Below are positions 28,748 through 46,226 of a stretch of 64,000 nucleotides of DNA, piece by piece. Location: the NCBI GenBank assembly GCA_037447605.1, contig CM074822.1:145374-209373 (forward strand), written 5' to 3'. Position numbers and translations under genes: made by a program. The first letter of the stretch is position 1. Each line of letters opens with the position of its first letter. The notes below the pieces were generated by a model. That model was not told the DNA's origin and made no database searches. It worked only from the letters and a program-made list of their open reading frames with translations. This DNA comes from Zygnema circumcarinatum (lineage: Eukaryota; Streptophyta; Zygnematophyceae; Zygnematales; Zygnemataceae).

Positions 28748-31700
28748 ATGTCGACCAGCTTTAAGGGCGAGCGTCTGGTGACCGTACGGCGCTATTTGGA
28801 CCCTCCGCCGTACACTTTGCCGCCCTTTGAAACGATCCCCCTCGACAGCGAAGAGGAGGAGCTGGTCGACCTCGAGGACAGCTCCGCGCTGCGAATTCTG
28901 ACCTCTCTTAGTACGCGCTTAAAGAGCCGCCGGGGAAACCCGGGTTGGCTCATCCACTTTTGGCTCAAGCAGGTTGGTGGGTTTGCACCAATGAACCTAC
29001 TCAGAAAGGAACAGTTTGGAGGAGTTAGAATATGGTGGTTCTGACGGCCAATGTGGGCCACAGTCTCATCTTGTTATGGGTTTTTTTCTTTTTTTTAAAT
29101 AGGCAGTGGTTGATGTTTCGTGGTTGGGTGGTTGGAGGGGTTGGTGAGTGGGTTACAACTGGTGGCCAGCTACAATGCTTAATCTTTAAGTAAAAGACCT
29201 TTATGATTGTAAAAAGGAGGGCTGGTGTGGGTTCAGGTGATAAAAGTGGTTTCGAGTGTGGCGGCTATTGGCTTTTTGCTTATGATGGCTTTCATGGCGG
29301 GCCGCTCCTACACGCCTTGCAGCAGAATGTCCTCTCCGGAAGCACTTGATATGTATTACAGGGATCACTCTGGCAGGATAAGAAGTCTTGTGGATGACAT
29401 TCCCATTGCAGGTCAGTAATGAAGTCAACTTTGAAACCCTGAAAATTCGGATCTCTTCAATCCCTTTAAGCACACAAGCAATCCCAATAAGCAAAAACCC
29501 AACAAGGCGAAACCTTAAAGCCTCCAAAAGAAAATGTCAGTGGTGAAGAGTGTGCAAGCTTGCATTGCGGATGCAGATTCTTCGAGAGAGGGAGAGAGAG
29601 AAGACGAGGCAGGGTGTGTGAGTCGGTGGCCAAAATTCTGCCGTTATGTGGACGAGCTGCCCATACCCCTCCGAATTTCCGTCTGGCAGCCAAAGGAAGC
29701 AGCTCTCGGAATTTATGAGATTGAACAGGTTTCTTCTCTCATCCAGGCAGGGAGAGGGTTGGGAGAGGTGAAGAGGTGGTGGTAGAGTTGGGGAGGAGAG
29801 AGAGGGAGGTAGGGAAGGCAAGTTAAATAGAGGAAAAGTGTAGGAGAAAGAGGGAGGGCGGGAACCGGGGGGGGGGGGGAGAGGGAACGTGTGAAAATGA
29901 GTATTCTGTGTGAGGTTTATCTTTCGTCCATTTCCACTATTTCTCTGACCTATGTTTCTCCGTCCATTGAGAGCTTTCTATAGGTCACTCCTTCAGTTTT
30001 CGCCATTTCCTTCTCTCATCTCTCCTTCTAGTTTTTCACCCCCCCTTTTCTATATCTCTTTATGCCTTCCACCTCCTCTTCCTTTCATTATCCTTCTCAT
30101 CCTTCCCCTCTCGTTTCGTTTCCCCTCTCGTTCCCTCCCTCCCTTCCTCTCTCCCTCTCTCCCACAGAAGCTCCACCGTGACCTCCCTCCCAGTCCCCTC
30201 CTCGCATTCGGAAAGAGTGCGGGCGAGGCTGCGAGTCCCGGACCCATTTTGGAGGCGGCCCGGGGAGTGAGCGCGAGCATATGGTGGAACAACTATGCAG
30301 CCGCCAACCCCGCAGCAATTGGTGGTAAGGCCCCATCACAAAGAGAGAGAGAGAGAGATGAAGTGAGAGGTAGTGGGAGAGGGAGGGAGAGAGAGAGAGA
30401 GGGAGAGAGAAAGAGAGGGAGAGAGAGGGAGAGAGAGAGAGAGAGAGCGACATGAAGCGAGAGGTAGTGGGAGAGAGAGAGAGAGAGAGCGAGAGTGAGA
30501 AAAAGAGAGACAAAAACTGTGGAGAGGCTGCTGGGCGCTCTCAAGATCAGCATAGCTGAAGTAATGTACTAAGTAGAGATGCAATAACGAGAACACGCTC
30601 TGTACTTTACTTAAAGCTGAATTCTGTGGAGTTGCAGAAGTACATCTCCATGGAGGACTCTTCGGGGATGGCCTGCCAAAGCCCATATCCATGGCAGGTC
30701 AAACATTAGGAGACTCCGGCTCCCAATACATGAACACACAGGAGCCTTCTACTATGTGGTATCACGCACATATCAAAGAGGAAAAGGATGCATCATCAGC
30801 TTTATCGGCAGGTGCGATATTAAAGAGTGTCCAAACCCACCAAACATCCACTTTTGCAAGCATCTTTGATTAGAAGTGAGTCACTAACGGTGCTTGCAAG
30901 AGGGTATTCACAGGTCTTGGCAGTCTGTACCTGCTTAGAGACCCCGAAAGCCTGGAAGCCAACCTGACCCTGCCGAGTGGCGAATACGAAATCCCAATCA
31001 TCATTCAGAGTAGGAATGTTCTAAGGAATGGCAGCATCTTAAGAACGAATATCAACAAACAGGCGAAATCAGACCTAGCTGCAGCAGTGGAGATATCAAC
31101 AGTGAATGGCAAGGTAAGCACATCACTGTATGCATGGCGCATGCTTACTTTGAAACTGAGGAAAATAAATCATGCTTTAGAGAGTAATTTGACCTTACAA
31201 GTTTTGAAAACACAGAAATCCAAGTTCAGACTTGGTGTGATTTTTAACCAATGGCTTGAGATGTTGCAGGTTTTTCCGTACATGAACGCGAGCCGAACTC
31301 AGTATAGGCTCCAAATTGTGAACGTTGGACCAACGAATTTTTTCAACATTGAATTTCGAGCGCCAATCTCGAACGCATCTTCCGGTCCTGCACCTCTGAA
31401 CTTCACTCTTCCAGAAACAGAGCCCATGCAGTTTTTTCAAATCGCAGGGGATGGCGGCTACTTCGTAAACCCCATACGAATGAAGTTTCTCCCACTTGTC
31501 CGAGGGGAAAGAGCAACCATTCTCGTCGATTTCTCCAACCTGCCGGATGAAACTCATGAAATTTTCCTCACATTGTCGAAAGATGATCCTTCAGATGATA
31601 GCTATATTCCAAGGGATGGCATCTTGAAGTTCGTATTTGGAGCTGCTTCAGAGTCCTCTACTTCGAGATCAGAGTCTCCCCTTCCATCCAACATGAACAG

Positions 31701-32656
31701 CATCCCTCTGCCAAGATGGGAGTCCGCAGTGCGAACTCGATGGTTTGTTGTGGGAGAAAGGAATGCAGTAGCCACTCCTGCTGCCAAATCTCCTGACTTT
31801 TGGAATGAAATTCTGGGAAGCAGCTTTGTCAGTGTTGACAATGCGCAAGAGCCAGTGAGATCGGTAAGAATCGACCTCAAATCTCTACTCGAACGTTGCT
31901 TCCTTGTCCCTGAAATAAGTCAGATTCAAGAAATTCTAAAAGAAATTCTAAAAGTCAAACACCCTCTCTTGATGAATGCTATGCTAGTCAATGTCAGAAA
32001 CTTAGAAAAAAAATATATCAGAAATTCCCTCTGGCCTCACAGTGCAGAAAGCTGGTGACAGGGCACGAGTGAGATCTGGGCGATCATTAATCCGACGGCG
32101 GAGACACGTCCCCTCCATCTGCACCTTCTCCGCCATCAGATCTTGAGCCGCCAAAGCCTCGGCTCGGGCAGCCATGGCCCCCAGCAGTGCTGGCTGCAGG
32201 GCACGGAAAAGCCCTCCTGTTTTACGGGCCGTATAACGGACCCCGCGCCCAACGAGAGAGCATGGAAAGACACGTCTCGCATGGACCCGAACAGCGTCAC
32301 ACGGATCCTCGTGAGGTTCCATGGCGAGGTGAGGATGAGGATGGGTGGGCATTCATATGACCCCTTGGGCGTTTGGAAGGTTTTTTCTGAAGGTTTTAGG
32401 GTTTTTAGGGTTGTGGGGTTTCTATGGTTTTTTGGGTTTTTAGGGTTTGGGGAGTGTGGTTTTTTGTTGTTGTTGATTTTGTTCGATGTAAAGCGAATTA
32501 GGGCTACTCTGAATGTCTGACTCTTCTTTACTGTCTCCCTCTCCCCCCCCCCCCTTCCCTCTTTTTGTTTTGTAGCTATTGGCAACTCTCGGGCTGGACG
32601 AGAGCCGCATCTCCCAAAGTGACAAGGTCGAACTTAACGACCTTATGGCCACTTAA
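28748..32656 (+). CDS. LPR-type multicopper oxidase 1, type-1 copper site lost
   Basis: Relative of plant LPR ferroxidases and CotA/bilirubin-oxidase enzymes. Exons: 28748-28972, 29237-29411, 29541-29728, 30168-30324, 30638-30811, 30914-31113, 31270-31863, 32062-32328, phases closing (660 residues so far). A membrane anchor lies at residues ~80-97 (IGFLLMMAFMAG), then KFCRYVDELPIPL, KLHRDLPPSPLLAFG, the first copper pair HLHG and WYHAH, LGSLYLLRDP, FFQIAGDGGY and LVRGERATILVDFSN. The domain-3 motif reads RPLHLHL, so the His expected to bind type-1 copper is Arg, and no exon with the HCH Cys-His motif is found before the next gene. The best-fitting last exon (32576-32656, strong pyrimidine tract, phase 0, stop TAA) adds 26 unrelated residues. 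Possibly a non-oxidase derivative; exon-intact, so I do not call it a pseudogene. Confidence 0.82.
30342..30510 (+). repeat. (GA)n tract in multicopper oxidase 1 intron 4
   Basis: Purine-rich on the sense strand, starting about 20 bp after the donor; a 60-bp unit including ATGAAGTGAGAGGTAGTGGG recurs near 30450. Confidence 0.93.
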
Positions 32657-33044
32657 CCTTTTACTTAAAGTAATCTCACGACCCAGCTCAATTTTTTTTT
32701 TAGGCTCATTCTCCTCCCTCTCTCTCGGCTTCCCAATAAGGCTCTCTCTCGCTGTACAGCCTTCATACAATTTTCAGACCCTCAAGAACGCGAGATAGAT
32801 AGCCACTCTTCTGCCGATTCACAAGACGAAGGGAAAATTCAAAGGTCAGCAGGAACTCTGAATCCGTGTGAACACTCTCCTATTATGGGAGGGCTATTTC
32901 TTTATCTTTTTCAGTACACGTTTATTGTTCATCTCCTCTGTCCAGAGGGAGTAGGAGAGAGAAAGGTAGAGGGAGTGAGTGTGAGCGATAGAGAGAGAGA
33001 GAGAGAGAGAGAGAAAGATAGGTAGGTAGAGAGAGAGTGTGTGC

Positions 33045-33080
<36 letters not shown>

Positions 33081-34387
33081 CGGAGTTGACCAAGCCCATA
33101 GGTACCATACTACCATGTACAAAGTAGGGCCAATTTCACGGGTTTTTAGAGCCTGTGTGTAGCATATCAAGACGTGCGGAGCGAAATCTGCCGTTACCAT
33201 TCACTGAAACCAATTTTGCAGCTCTCATTTGCTAAACACTAACAACATCTGCACATGTTTTGACGCACTCAACCATTCTACTACATCGACAGACACTACT
33301 TCCAAGCTCGTGTTCACTGCTATTCGTGGCATATGCTTTTTGCACATACTTGACTGTTCCATTTTGTTATAAGCCTCTGAGTTTCTTGCTGTTTTAGGTT
33401 ACAATGTTGTTTCAATGTTGTGTTTGCGTCATTGCCACAAGAAACCTGTAGATGTGGAGCCTCCGGTCCTAGTAGAGCATCCCTCCGAGGATGACATCCC
33501 ACTACTCCTTGGACTAGGAGACGCCAGCCTTGCGGAAACACAGAATCACACTCACAAAGCACAGGCTGCCCCAAGCAAAGACGACCAATCACAGCGCTCC
33601 GCGCCAATGCAGCGGCCAATCCGAATGCGCCACATGCTCCTCAATGTGCAGATCCTAGACTAGCATGCGAACTAGACTCCGAAACAACTACACGCTCTTC
33701 ATGAACTATGTACCACTCACTAACAAAACCTACGAAGCCATTTGATGGCCTCGCCATTGTGAGATCAAAACAAAACAAGACAACCTACGAAGCCATTGAT
33801 AGAGCCATAGGACGACTCCACAACACAATACAAAGAACAATTGACAAAGTCGAAAGTCTGTCCATCACCTGCCCCACCCGTACCTTCGACACACGTCGTA
33901 CGGCTGCGATTGCGCCACCGCGTCCACCCACAGATCTTGGCCGTCCATCGGTCTCTAAAGGGGCAAGGGTCGATCGGTAACCAGCTGGCAGCCGGCCGGT
34001 CGCAGTCGTCCGATGTAGACCGCGCCGCCGGCCTTGCACGGCCATGCAGATGGCGGACTATGCGAGCCGAGCGATTTGATTGGCGGGCGATTCCCGTTTT
34101 GCAGTCCGATGGTTTTAAGGACGTGGGGAGTGACGTTTTTTTTGGTTTTCGGAGAGGGACGCAACTGCTGGTGGGCTGTCTCCACCTGGCGGACTCTTTA
34201 GCTGAAGGATTAGGCAGACTCTTTCCTTTACTCGCCATTTCTGATAAAGCTGAATACTTGTCAGCTTAAGGTAAGCTTTAGGGGAGCTTTCGTGGTGCTG
34301 ATGCAAAGGAATTGAGTCTTTCCTCGTCAATGCAAAGTCTTTCTCTCTTTTTCTTTCACTCTCTCTTTGTTATTTTGTTTGGAGTCA
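32657..34387. other. Spacer between the two multicopper oxidases
   Basis: Contains a GA tract (32950-33070), an 83-codon open frame at 33415-33663 of no recognised family, and a direct repeat of CTACGAAGCCATT (near 33729 and 33785). No supported gene. Presumed promoter of oxidase 2 at its right end. Confidence 0.5.
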
Positions 34388-38683
<4,296 letters not shown>

Positions 38684-39716
38684 TTTAGGGGGGGCTCACC
38701 AGTGAGTAGTTGGGGAAAACGACCTGAAATTTGATAATGTGTATTTTTTGCTATTCAACCTTCAACGGCGAAGAGCTTTTCAAAATCTGAGGGGGGGCTA
38801 AGCTTCCCCAGAGATAGCCGTGGATAGGCCACTGCCCTGCACTCCTCTGCGTATAGGGTTTTGGGCCATAGAGAGGAATGCTTTATAAGGGCAAGGTAGG
38901 GAGGGGAGAGATTGGAGAGGAGGGAGGGGGAGAGAGAGGAGGGCGAGGGCGTAGGAGAGTCGCTCTCTGTCGATGGCTCTCGCACATGCCGTGTATATAA
39001 GTGCTGTTTATTCTTTGATTCCTTTTTTGCTTTGTGCTTTGTAACGTTAGTAGCTTATCAGGGTTTTTTTCATTTCCTTTTCCGATGTTAAAAAATGGTT
39101 TTGTATATGAATGCTAAACATTAAGTTGTGTTGAGAGGGAGGAGATCCATAGCTTTATTATTTGCTTATATTCTCTGTAAGTACCTCTACCGCTCACTTT
39201 CTCAAAGAAGGTGGGTGCAAGTTTAGTGGTTTCATTTACAAAGGCACAATGTCTCCCCATAGGAACCTTCCCTCTCTCCTGAATCCGTTCCGTTTCCGCG
39301 TGGTTTTCATTCTCACGTCGTAGTTTCCATTCCCTCCTCGTGGTTTCCATTCCCTAGTCGTGGTTTCCATTCTCTCCTTGTGGTTTCCATTTTCTCCTCG
39401 TGGTTTCCATTCTCTATTCGTGGTTTCACTTTATCTATTAACGTACAGTTGTCCGTACGGAAGTCCCACAAGAAAAGTCAAGCCCAACCGACAAATCAGG
39501 ACGCTTAACTACTATTCCCACATGTGTACCCCCCTCCCCACATATAAGTCCGCCCGCCTCAACGGGAATGACTGATGAGAGGCAGCTGAGGGAGGGAGAG
39601 GGGGGGAGGGAAAGGGAGGGAGAGGGAGAGGGAGAGGGAGAGGGAGGCGGAGGGAGGAGGGAGGAGGGAGGGAGGGAGGGAGGGAGGGAGGGAGGGAGAG
39701 AGGAGAGGTGAGGACC
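38684..39716. other. Spacer between oxidase 2 and GLE1
   Basis: Contains a tandem of GTGGTTTCCATTCTCT-like units (about 20 bp each) at 39300-39430 and a GGGA array at 39585-39705 immediately upstream of GLE1. No gene seen. Confidence 0.6.
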
Positions 39717-42700
39717 ATGGTTCTGTCGTGGCTGACGGGCCTCTACGGCTCTGCTCGGCAGGCGGTGCCACCTCCCCCGGCTGCCCCCTCTCCCACGGCT
39801 ACGCCCTCTCCCCCCTCTCCTCCAAGCGCGCCCCGGAGGGACTATGTGCCTGCCGAGACCACGCCACCTGTCAGCCTGCGGTTGGACCTCACGCCTAATC
39901 GGGCCGGCTTGAACCCTAGCCCTAACTGGAGTCTGGACGACCTTAATCGTGAGCTTGATGATATTTCGAGAAAGCAGCAGGCCACCAATTTCCGGGTGTT
40001 GCCTGTGTCTGACTCGTAAGGCTGCTTCATTCTCATTTCTCTGCATTTTTTTATGCATACACTGTCATGTGTTGTCCGATGCGGCGACATGTTTGGGATA
40101 TCCGAAGGGGTTTGACGAGTGATTGCGGCCTTTTCTGTTCAGTGTGCCGTGAATTTAGGGCTTTAGCCTTTGTGGGGCACTTGGAATAAGCTTATTTACT
40201 TGAATTGAATCTTCCTTGGTTAATAACCTTTGATGCTATACAAACATTCGAGGTTGCCTTTCTTTTTCCGTGCGCTACGATGCCTTCACCTGCACTGTAG
40301 GCTCTAGTTTCAGGGCTATGAGCACTAGTCGTAGTTGCTATCGGAGCAGCAGAATAACTGGCGGCGGCGCCTCAATTGCAGGAAATCGCTTATGTCTGAT
40401 TCTCCATCAAGAGGTACTCGTCCAAAAAGAGGAGGGACATTCAGAATGAGTGTGTATGACGACTCTGAGAATTCGGATGAGGACGAGGCGGTTAAAGACA
40501 CTGCCCAGACAAGGTGTGTGCAGTGTTTTTTGTAGAGTTCAGATTAATTAAGAAAACTATAGGAGGTAGTTTCATAAGAGTAGCGGCACTCCTTTTGTCT
40601 TCCCAAGGGATTCAAGGGGGCGGAGGAAGGTCTCCTTTGTTAATTATGCAAGGGCTTGGGACTTTATTCCCCCACGTGGACTAGGAACTTGGGTACTTTT
40701 GGTACAATTGTACTGCCTTATGCATATCCCCATTTCCTTAGCAAGATGTATCTTCTGATTAAATTGAGCTGATAGCTGTCTTAATGTTCAGGGGATTTGA
40801 ACCTTGGTGAGAAGGACAGCGAGGATTTTCAATTTTGTCTCGGGATGGAGCTGTCTACGTGGAAATGCAGGTGGAAAAAAACAAAATCAGTTTCTCCAGA
40901 AGAGATTGAAGAGACAACAGAGAAATTACAGCGTTTGTTTCACGTTCGGAGGGAAACCGTGGAGGAGGCAGCTCTTTTTGAAGCTCAACAGGCACAACTG
41001 AAGGAATTCCAGGTGAGCAAAGGGCTTTTGCTCCGTACTTATGGAAGATTCCTCAGTAGCTTACTCCACAGTCATTTGAATTAAAGACTTAAACTCCCTT
41101 TTGGCCCCTCTCTCGTACTACGTATAGCCATAGAGCAGAAAGACTAGCGACCAAAAGTGAGCATATAGATGCAAGCAAGTTGACCATCTTAGTTTCTGCT
41201 TTCTCTGAAGCCCTTAGGCTGCTTTTCCTGTTCATTTAATTGTGATCACAATAGGAAACTGCACGACGGCGGCGGAAAACTCTGGAACGGGCTCTATGGG
41301 AGGAAAGGCAAGCGGAATTAGAGGCAGTCACGAACGTTGAGAAACAGGCAGCTGCTCGGTTGGAGTCACTTCGTCAAATTGACGTGCAAGAGCAAAGAGC
41401 AATGTGAGTAACAGCTGACTTTGTGCAAAAGTTTGCTAAAACGAGTACGAAAGCCCATGGTTAAGCCACCATGCCACCATGGGTTTTAGGGTTTTTAGGG
41501 TTTTGAAGTTTTTGTAGGGTTTTTAGGGTTTATCATCTGATGAACATTGGCAGTCTGTCTGGCGATCAACTCGAGGAGCCTAAATGGTAAAATATTCGGA
41601 ATTTTGAAATAAAGTTAAGGCCTTGAGCCTTTCAGAATTCGGTGCTTAAAAGCTTATCTGTGGGGCATGAATGGGTTTCAGTGCGGAAGCTCGGGACGAA
41701 TATTTATCAGGATTGCAACGTGAGCATGAGCATCGTACACAAGTGGGAGAAAGGAAGTTGAAAAGGGATGCAGCTGCGGAGGAGGCCAAAAGGAGGGAAC
41801 TTGCGGCAGCGCAAGAGAGGGAACGGCTGGCTAAGGCAAAGGCAGCAGCTGAGGTCAGACATAGGGCACTGCATGTAGAATTTGGTGGGAAAAGATAAAG
41901 GATGAAGGTTGGTGAGGAGGCAGTAGGGAGTGAGAAGGAGTGGCTGAATCGATTTGTAACTTGGAAAGCTGACTTGGGTTCCCTTATGGAAAGGGAATGT
42001 ACGGAGAATGATGTTTTGCAGACGTATGGCATCGAATGTTAGACATGATATTGGGTAGGCATCAAAAGGGGGCTGTCTGTGAGCTATTGGAAGATGCATC
42101 AAAGAAAGGGTCAAGACTATTGAAAGGGAAGAGAATATGATAGATCCTTAGATTCCTGCCAACTTCGACCTCTCAGACAGACTGATTTGTGGGTTTTTCT
42201 TTCACGGACAACCGTTATACAACCTTTACACTCTCCTTGCAATATCTATCACTGTAGTGATTCCGTCCAAGGACAAACTGTGGAATGTAATTGGACAGGC
42301 GGCGAAAAGAGAAATGGAGCAGAAAGCAGCAGAGGCGAAGAAGAAAGCTCAGGAAGATGCTTCTGCAGCTGCCAAAACAATGGCTGAGATGGATACAAAA
42401 GCTAAGGAAGCTGCCAAGCAGAGAGAGGCAGCTGCAGGTGCAGCCATGGCGATGGTGGGCCAAAGCAGTAGTAGTCAAGGGGGGGTAATGGATGCCATTA
42501 ACTCGGCTACCTCAGGTTAAAGACTTAAACCTATCCTATTCGTTTTTCAAAGGGGGAGAGGAGGGGGCATGTTTTGAGCATTCAAAATGCTTATTTGAAG
42601 TGGAGAAGATGAGAGCTTCGCAATTTCGGGCTGTGTGTTTTGATGGGTTGCAATTCTGCCTCGTTTTTTTTTCAGTGAATGGCTATGTATCTTTGAAGGT

Positions 42701-44109
42701 TGACCCAACGTATGTAAAGTTAATGCATAGTTTGCACGGTGGATGTGCAGGTGTTTCAAAGGCTCGTGTGGCTGAGAAAGCAACTCAGGAAGAAAACATT
42801 CGACTGCAAAAGCTGCGAGAGGTGGAGAAGGCAACCCTCCCTTTGACACAGAACGAGGGGCTAAAGAAGGTAAAAGGGTTTTCAGGGTTTTTAGGGTTTT
42901 TAGGGTTTTTTAGGTGGGCGAGAATAGGCTACAAGTAGAAAACTTGTTGGTTACTCTTGAGTATTTTGGGTAACAATGTTGTTGCCTTTATCGATAGGTG
43001 ATATACCCTTCTTTTTTCAGCAGGTTACTTTTCTCTCAATTGTGTTGAAGGGTTTGGAATTCTTTCTTCTGTTGTTGACGGGCAGGAACGGAGAGCTTTG
43101 GAACGACAAGTCAATCTGCTCATCCAACAGATTTCTGCAACGCAAGAACAGATAAGGTAGACGTAAACCTTAATCTTAACCTTAACGTTAATTAAATTCT
43201 TAAATTCTTAAACTGAATAGTGTCTTTTCTGAGAGACTCGTTATTGTGCTGACTTTAGTATCGTTGGGGAATTGCGTTTTCAGTCTCAAAGCAAATGACC
43301 TTCTCCGGCTTTTGATGGACCCTTCAAAACCACATCAGCTTGTCGCCCTTTGGTTTGCAAACAAGGTGAGAGAAGGTGAAAAACCCTCCTCTACATAGAT
43401 CATATATAGAGACTCATATCATATATATGAGACTAAGAATAAACATACATGAGACTATTATATATTATAGTAATATATTATAGTATTATCATACTACTAT
43501 TACATGAGACTCAGAAATGCGAAGTACTTTCAGAGACAAACTGTTTCCCTTGGAATTTTTTCTGTCTTCAGGTCTTATTGTATGCTTAGCTTTGTGGTTT
43601 GTTGTGGGTGTATCTGGGTGTATCTTCACAGCTACTTTTTCAATGTGAAGCGCAAGTTCAACAACTTTCCTCCTTTGCTTTTGTACTCGCCCAAGTTGTG
43701 GTTGAAGTATCCACACAGGTAATGTGACTTTCAGTTTCAGTGGCTTACCTCTTTGAACTCAATTGGGTTCTACTTTTCAACCCCCAAATTGAAAGTTAGT
43801 CAGGTGAAAGATGTACGTAGTGGACATTTTCCTGAATTTGTTATTAGGGTCTATAGCTGCTACTGATTGACACTGCTTCGTGTCCCATATACAGGTCCCA
43901 TTGGTCATGGATTTAGTTTTGGCGAGACTGAATGAAGTTTGTATATACACAGTGCCGAAATACTACGTTCATACCAAGGTGAGAAACTGCTTGTTTTTTG
44001 TTTCCAGACACAATATGAAACTTTTTTTTGTAACTCTTGTTTAAATAGCATATTCGGCTCTTTTCAGGGCCTATCTTGCCTTCTCACAGCTTATTTCCCT
44101 CTGCTGACC

Positions 44110-44170
<61 letters not shown>

Positions 44171-46226
44171 ACTCTCTCTTCCTTTGTCTCCCCCACCCAG
44201 TTCCAGTCTCCTTCCCTGTCCTTCCCCACCATGTTTTTGGTCCTACTTTCAAGTGCTAATTTTCACCCCCTTCATGTCGATGATTTTATTTGCAGGAAGC
44301 CTTTCCTGATGAAACCATATACTTCAAGGCAATCGGTTACCGAGAAGTGGATGGCAGGTTGGAATCAACCGATGCTTACGTTGCTCGCATGGCGAGTTAT
44401 GTAGCGCTGTATTCAGCCATAGCGCAGGTAATATTCTATTCTATTCTACTCTATACTACACTATGCAGGGGGGGGGCATTATTCCATCGCTTGCTATAAG
44501 AAGTGACGATAGTGAGGAAGTGTGAGAGAGGGGAGGAAACGACAGAGAGAGGGTGAGGGAGAGGGAGAGGGAGAGGAAGTGGGAGTGGGAGACGTAGATT
44601 GCGTTACTTCAGTAAGTTTGTTGCCTTTTGGGTGGTGAATGTGGAAGGAAAAAGGAGAAGGAGATGGGTAGGGAGTGGAGGAGGAGAGGGTGGGGGAAGA
44701 AAAGGGAGAGGAGAGATACGGACCTCCTCATTGCTTTGACGATTTCATATTGTCTTTGTACACTACTTCCTTGCTTTTGGATACTTAGTGTGTGTCTCTT
44801 CCCTTGTATTATCTCCCCTATGCTTTGGTGCAGACTGCACCTTTGAGAGGGAGTCAACCCAACGGACTGAAGGAGGGGTGGATATGGTGTGCGAGAATGC
44901 TGAATAAACTGCCACCCAATCGAATCACAGCTTCAATTCTTCAAACCTTTCTCAAGGTTAGCAATCTGCTCTTCAACCAGATCCTATAAATGCTGTTCAT
45001 CCTTTGTACGCTATGTATGAGAGGACGTTTGGTTCTGGGTCAGGTGAAATTCTTCCTTTCTATGGCTGAGTGGTTCTTTTAATGAATCAGTAGAAGGAAG
45101 GACTCGGAAAGTTACCTCCTCTGCGCTCGCTCTCCTCCCTCTCCGCTCCCTCTCTCCTCTCACCCTGTCCTTTCCTCTCGCCTCTCGCCTTTCCTCTCCC
45201 CTCTCCTCTTTCTCCTCTGTCTCCTCTCTCCCTCTCTTCTCTCTCCAAACTCACTCTCCCCTCTCCTCTCTCCTCTCTCCTCTCTCCTCTCTCCACTCCC
45301 CACTCTCCCTCTCTCCGCTTTCCTCTCCTCTCTCCTCTCTCTCTCTCCTCTCTCCTCTCTCCTCTCTCCTCTCCCTCCTCTCTCCTCTCTCCTCTCTCCT
45401 CTCTCTCCCTCTCTCCTCTCTCCTCTCTCCTCTCTCCTCTCCCCTCTCTCCTCTCTCCTCTCTCCTCTCTCCTCTGTCTCCTCTCTCCCTCTCTTCTCTC
45501 TCCAAACTCACTCTCCCCTCTCCTCTCTCCCTCTCTTCTCTCTCCAAACTCACTCTCCCCTCTCCTCTCTCCTCTCTCCTCTCTCCTCTCTCCACTCCCC
45601 ACTCTCCCTCTCTCCGCTCTCCTCTCTCCTCTCTCCTCTCTCCTCTCTCCTCTCTCCTCTCTCCTCTCTCCTCTCTCCTCTCTCCTCTCTCCTCTCTCCT
45701 CTCTCCTCTCTCCTCTCGCCTCTCTCCTCTCCTCTCTCCTCTCCTCTCTCCTCTCTCCTCTCTCCTCTCTCCTCTCTCCTCTCCTCTCTCCTCTCTCCTC
45801 TCTCCTCTCTCCTCTCTCCTCTCTCCTCTCTCCTCTCTCCTCTCCTTTCTCCTCTCCCACTCCCCACTCTCCCCTCCTCTCTCCTCTCTCCTCTCTCCTC
45901 TCTCCACTCTCCACTCCCCACTCTCCCCTCTCCCCTCTCCTATATCTCCTCTCTCCATCCCTCCCCTTTTTCCAAGTGACCTCACAGTGTTCTCAGTTGT
46001 GCAGGTAGCTGGATACAAACTCCACTTGGAGTATCCACGGCCTTTCCAGAAGGTGCTGGTAGCCATTCAGAACGAGTACCTCCCCCTGCTGAAGGCTCAG
46101 AATGACCCGGATTCGGCTGCAGAGTACAACAAACTTGAGACTTACATTGGTCTCCGAAAGTATTTGGAAGCTCCTGAAGGGATGCGATTTCCTTCCAAGG
46201 ATTTGTCAAGCTTGAATCGTGCTTAG
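39717..46226 (+). CDS. GLE1: GLE1, nuclear-pore mRNA export factor
   Basis: Cytoplasmic-face pore protein that, with inositol hexakisphosphate, activates the DEAD-box ATPase DBP5/LOS4 in mRNA export. Exons: 39717-40015, 40382-40513, 40871-41012, 41255-41403, 41682-41853, 42299-42515, 42751-42869, 43086-43156, 43284-43365, 43632-43718, 43895-43978, 44296-44427, 44834-44956, 46005-46226; phases close to 676 residues. N-terminus Pro-rich, then an acidic patch (SENSDEDEAVKD) and about 250 residues of Glu/Lys/Ala coiled coil, then the helical GLE1 domain: DLVLARLNEVCIYTVPKYY, EAFPDETIYFKAIGYRE, YVALYSAIAQT, GLKEGWIWCARMLNKLPPN and C-terminal FPSKDLSSLN. The fifth/sixth exon junction is uncertain: acceptor 42257 with donor near 41885 also keeps frame. 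Confidence 0.9.
44110..44178 (+). repeat. (CT)n microsatellite in GLE1 intron 11
   Basis: About 65 bp, sense-strand CT. Confidence 0.95.
45117..45962 (+). repeat. (CTCTCTC)-type 7-bp minisatellite in GLE1 intron 13
   Basis: About 845 bp of CTCTCTC-like heptamers with higher-order copies (the word TCTCTCCAAACTCACTCTCC recurs near 45240, 45500 and 45540). It ends about 40 bp before the final acceptor. Antisense GERREER open frames are artefacts. Confidence 0.96.

Noticed and set aside
33415-33663. Open frame containing L-R-H-C-H as the missing last exon of oxidase 1
   Set aside because: The phase does not fit the donor at 32328, and the HCH is not followed by the His and Met of the copper motif.
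40797-40870. Upstream extension of GLE1 exon 3
   Set aside because: Joining the acceptor near 40792 to exon 2 gives an early stop; acceptor 40870 keeps frame.
45087-46066. Long antisense GERREER protein frames
   Set aside because: Artefact of the heptamer minisatellite in GLE1 intron 13; no stop arises because the 7-bp unit lacks stops in all frames.
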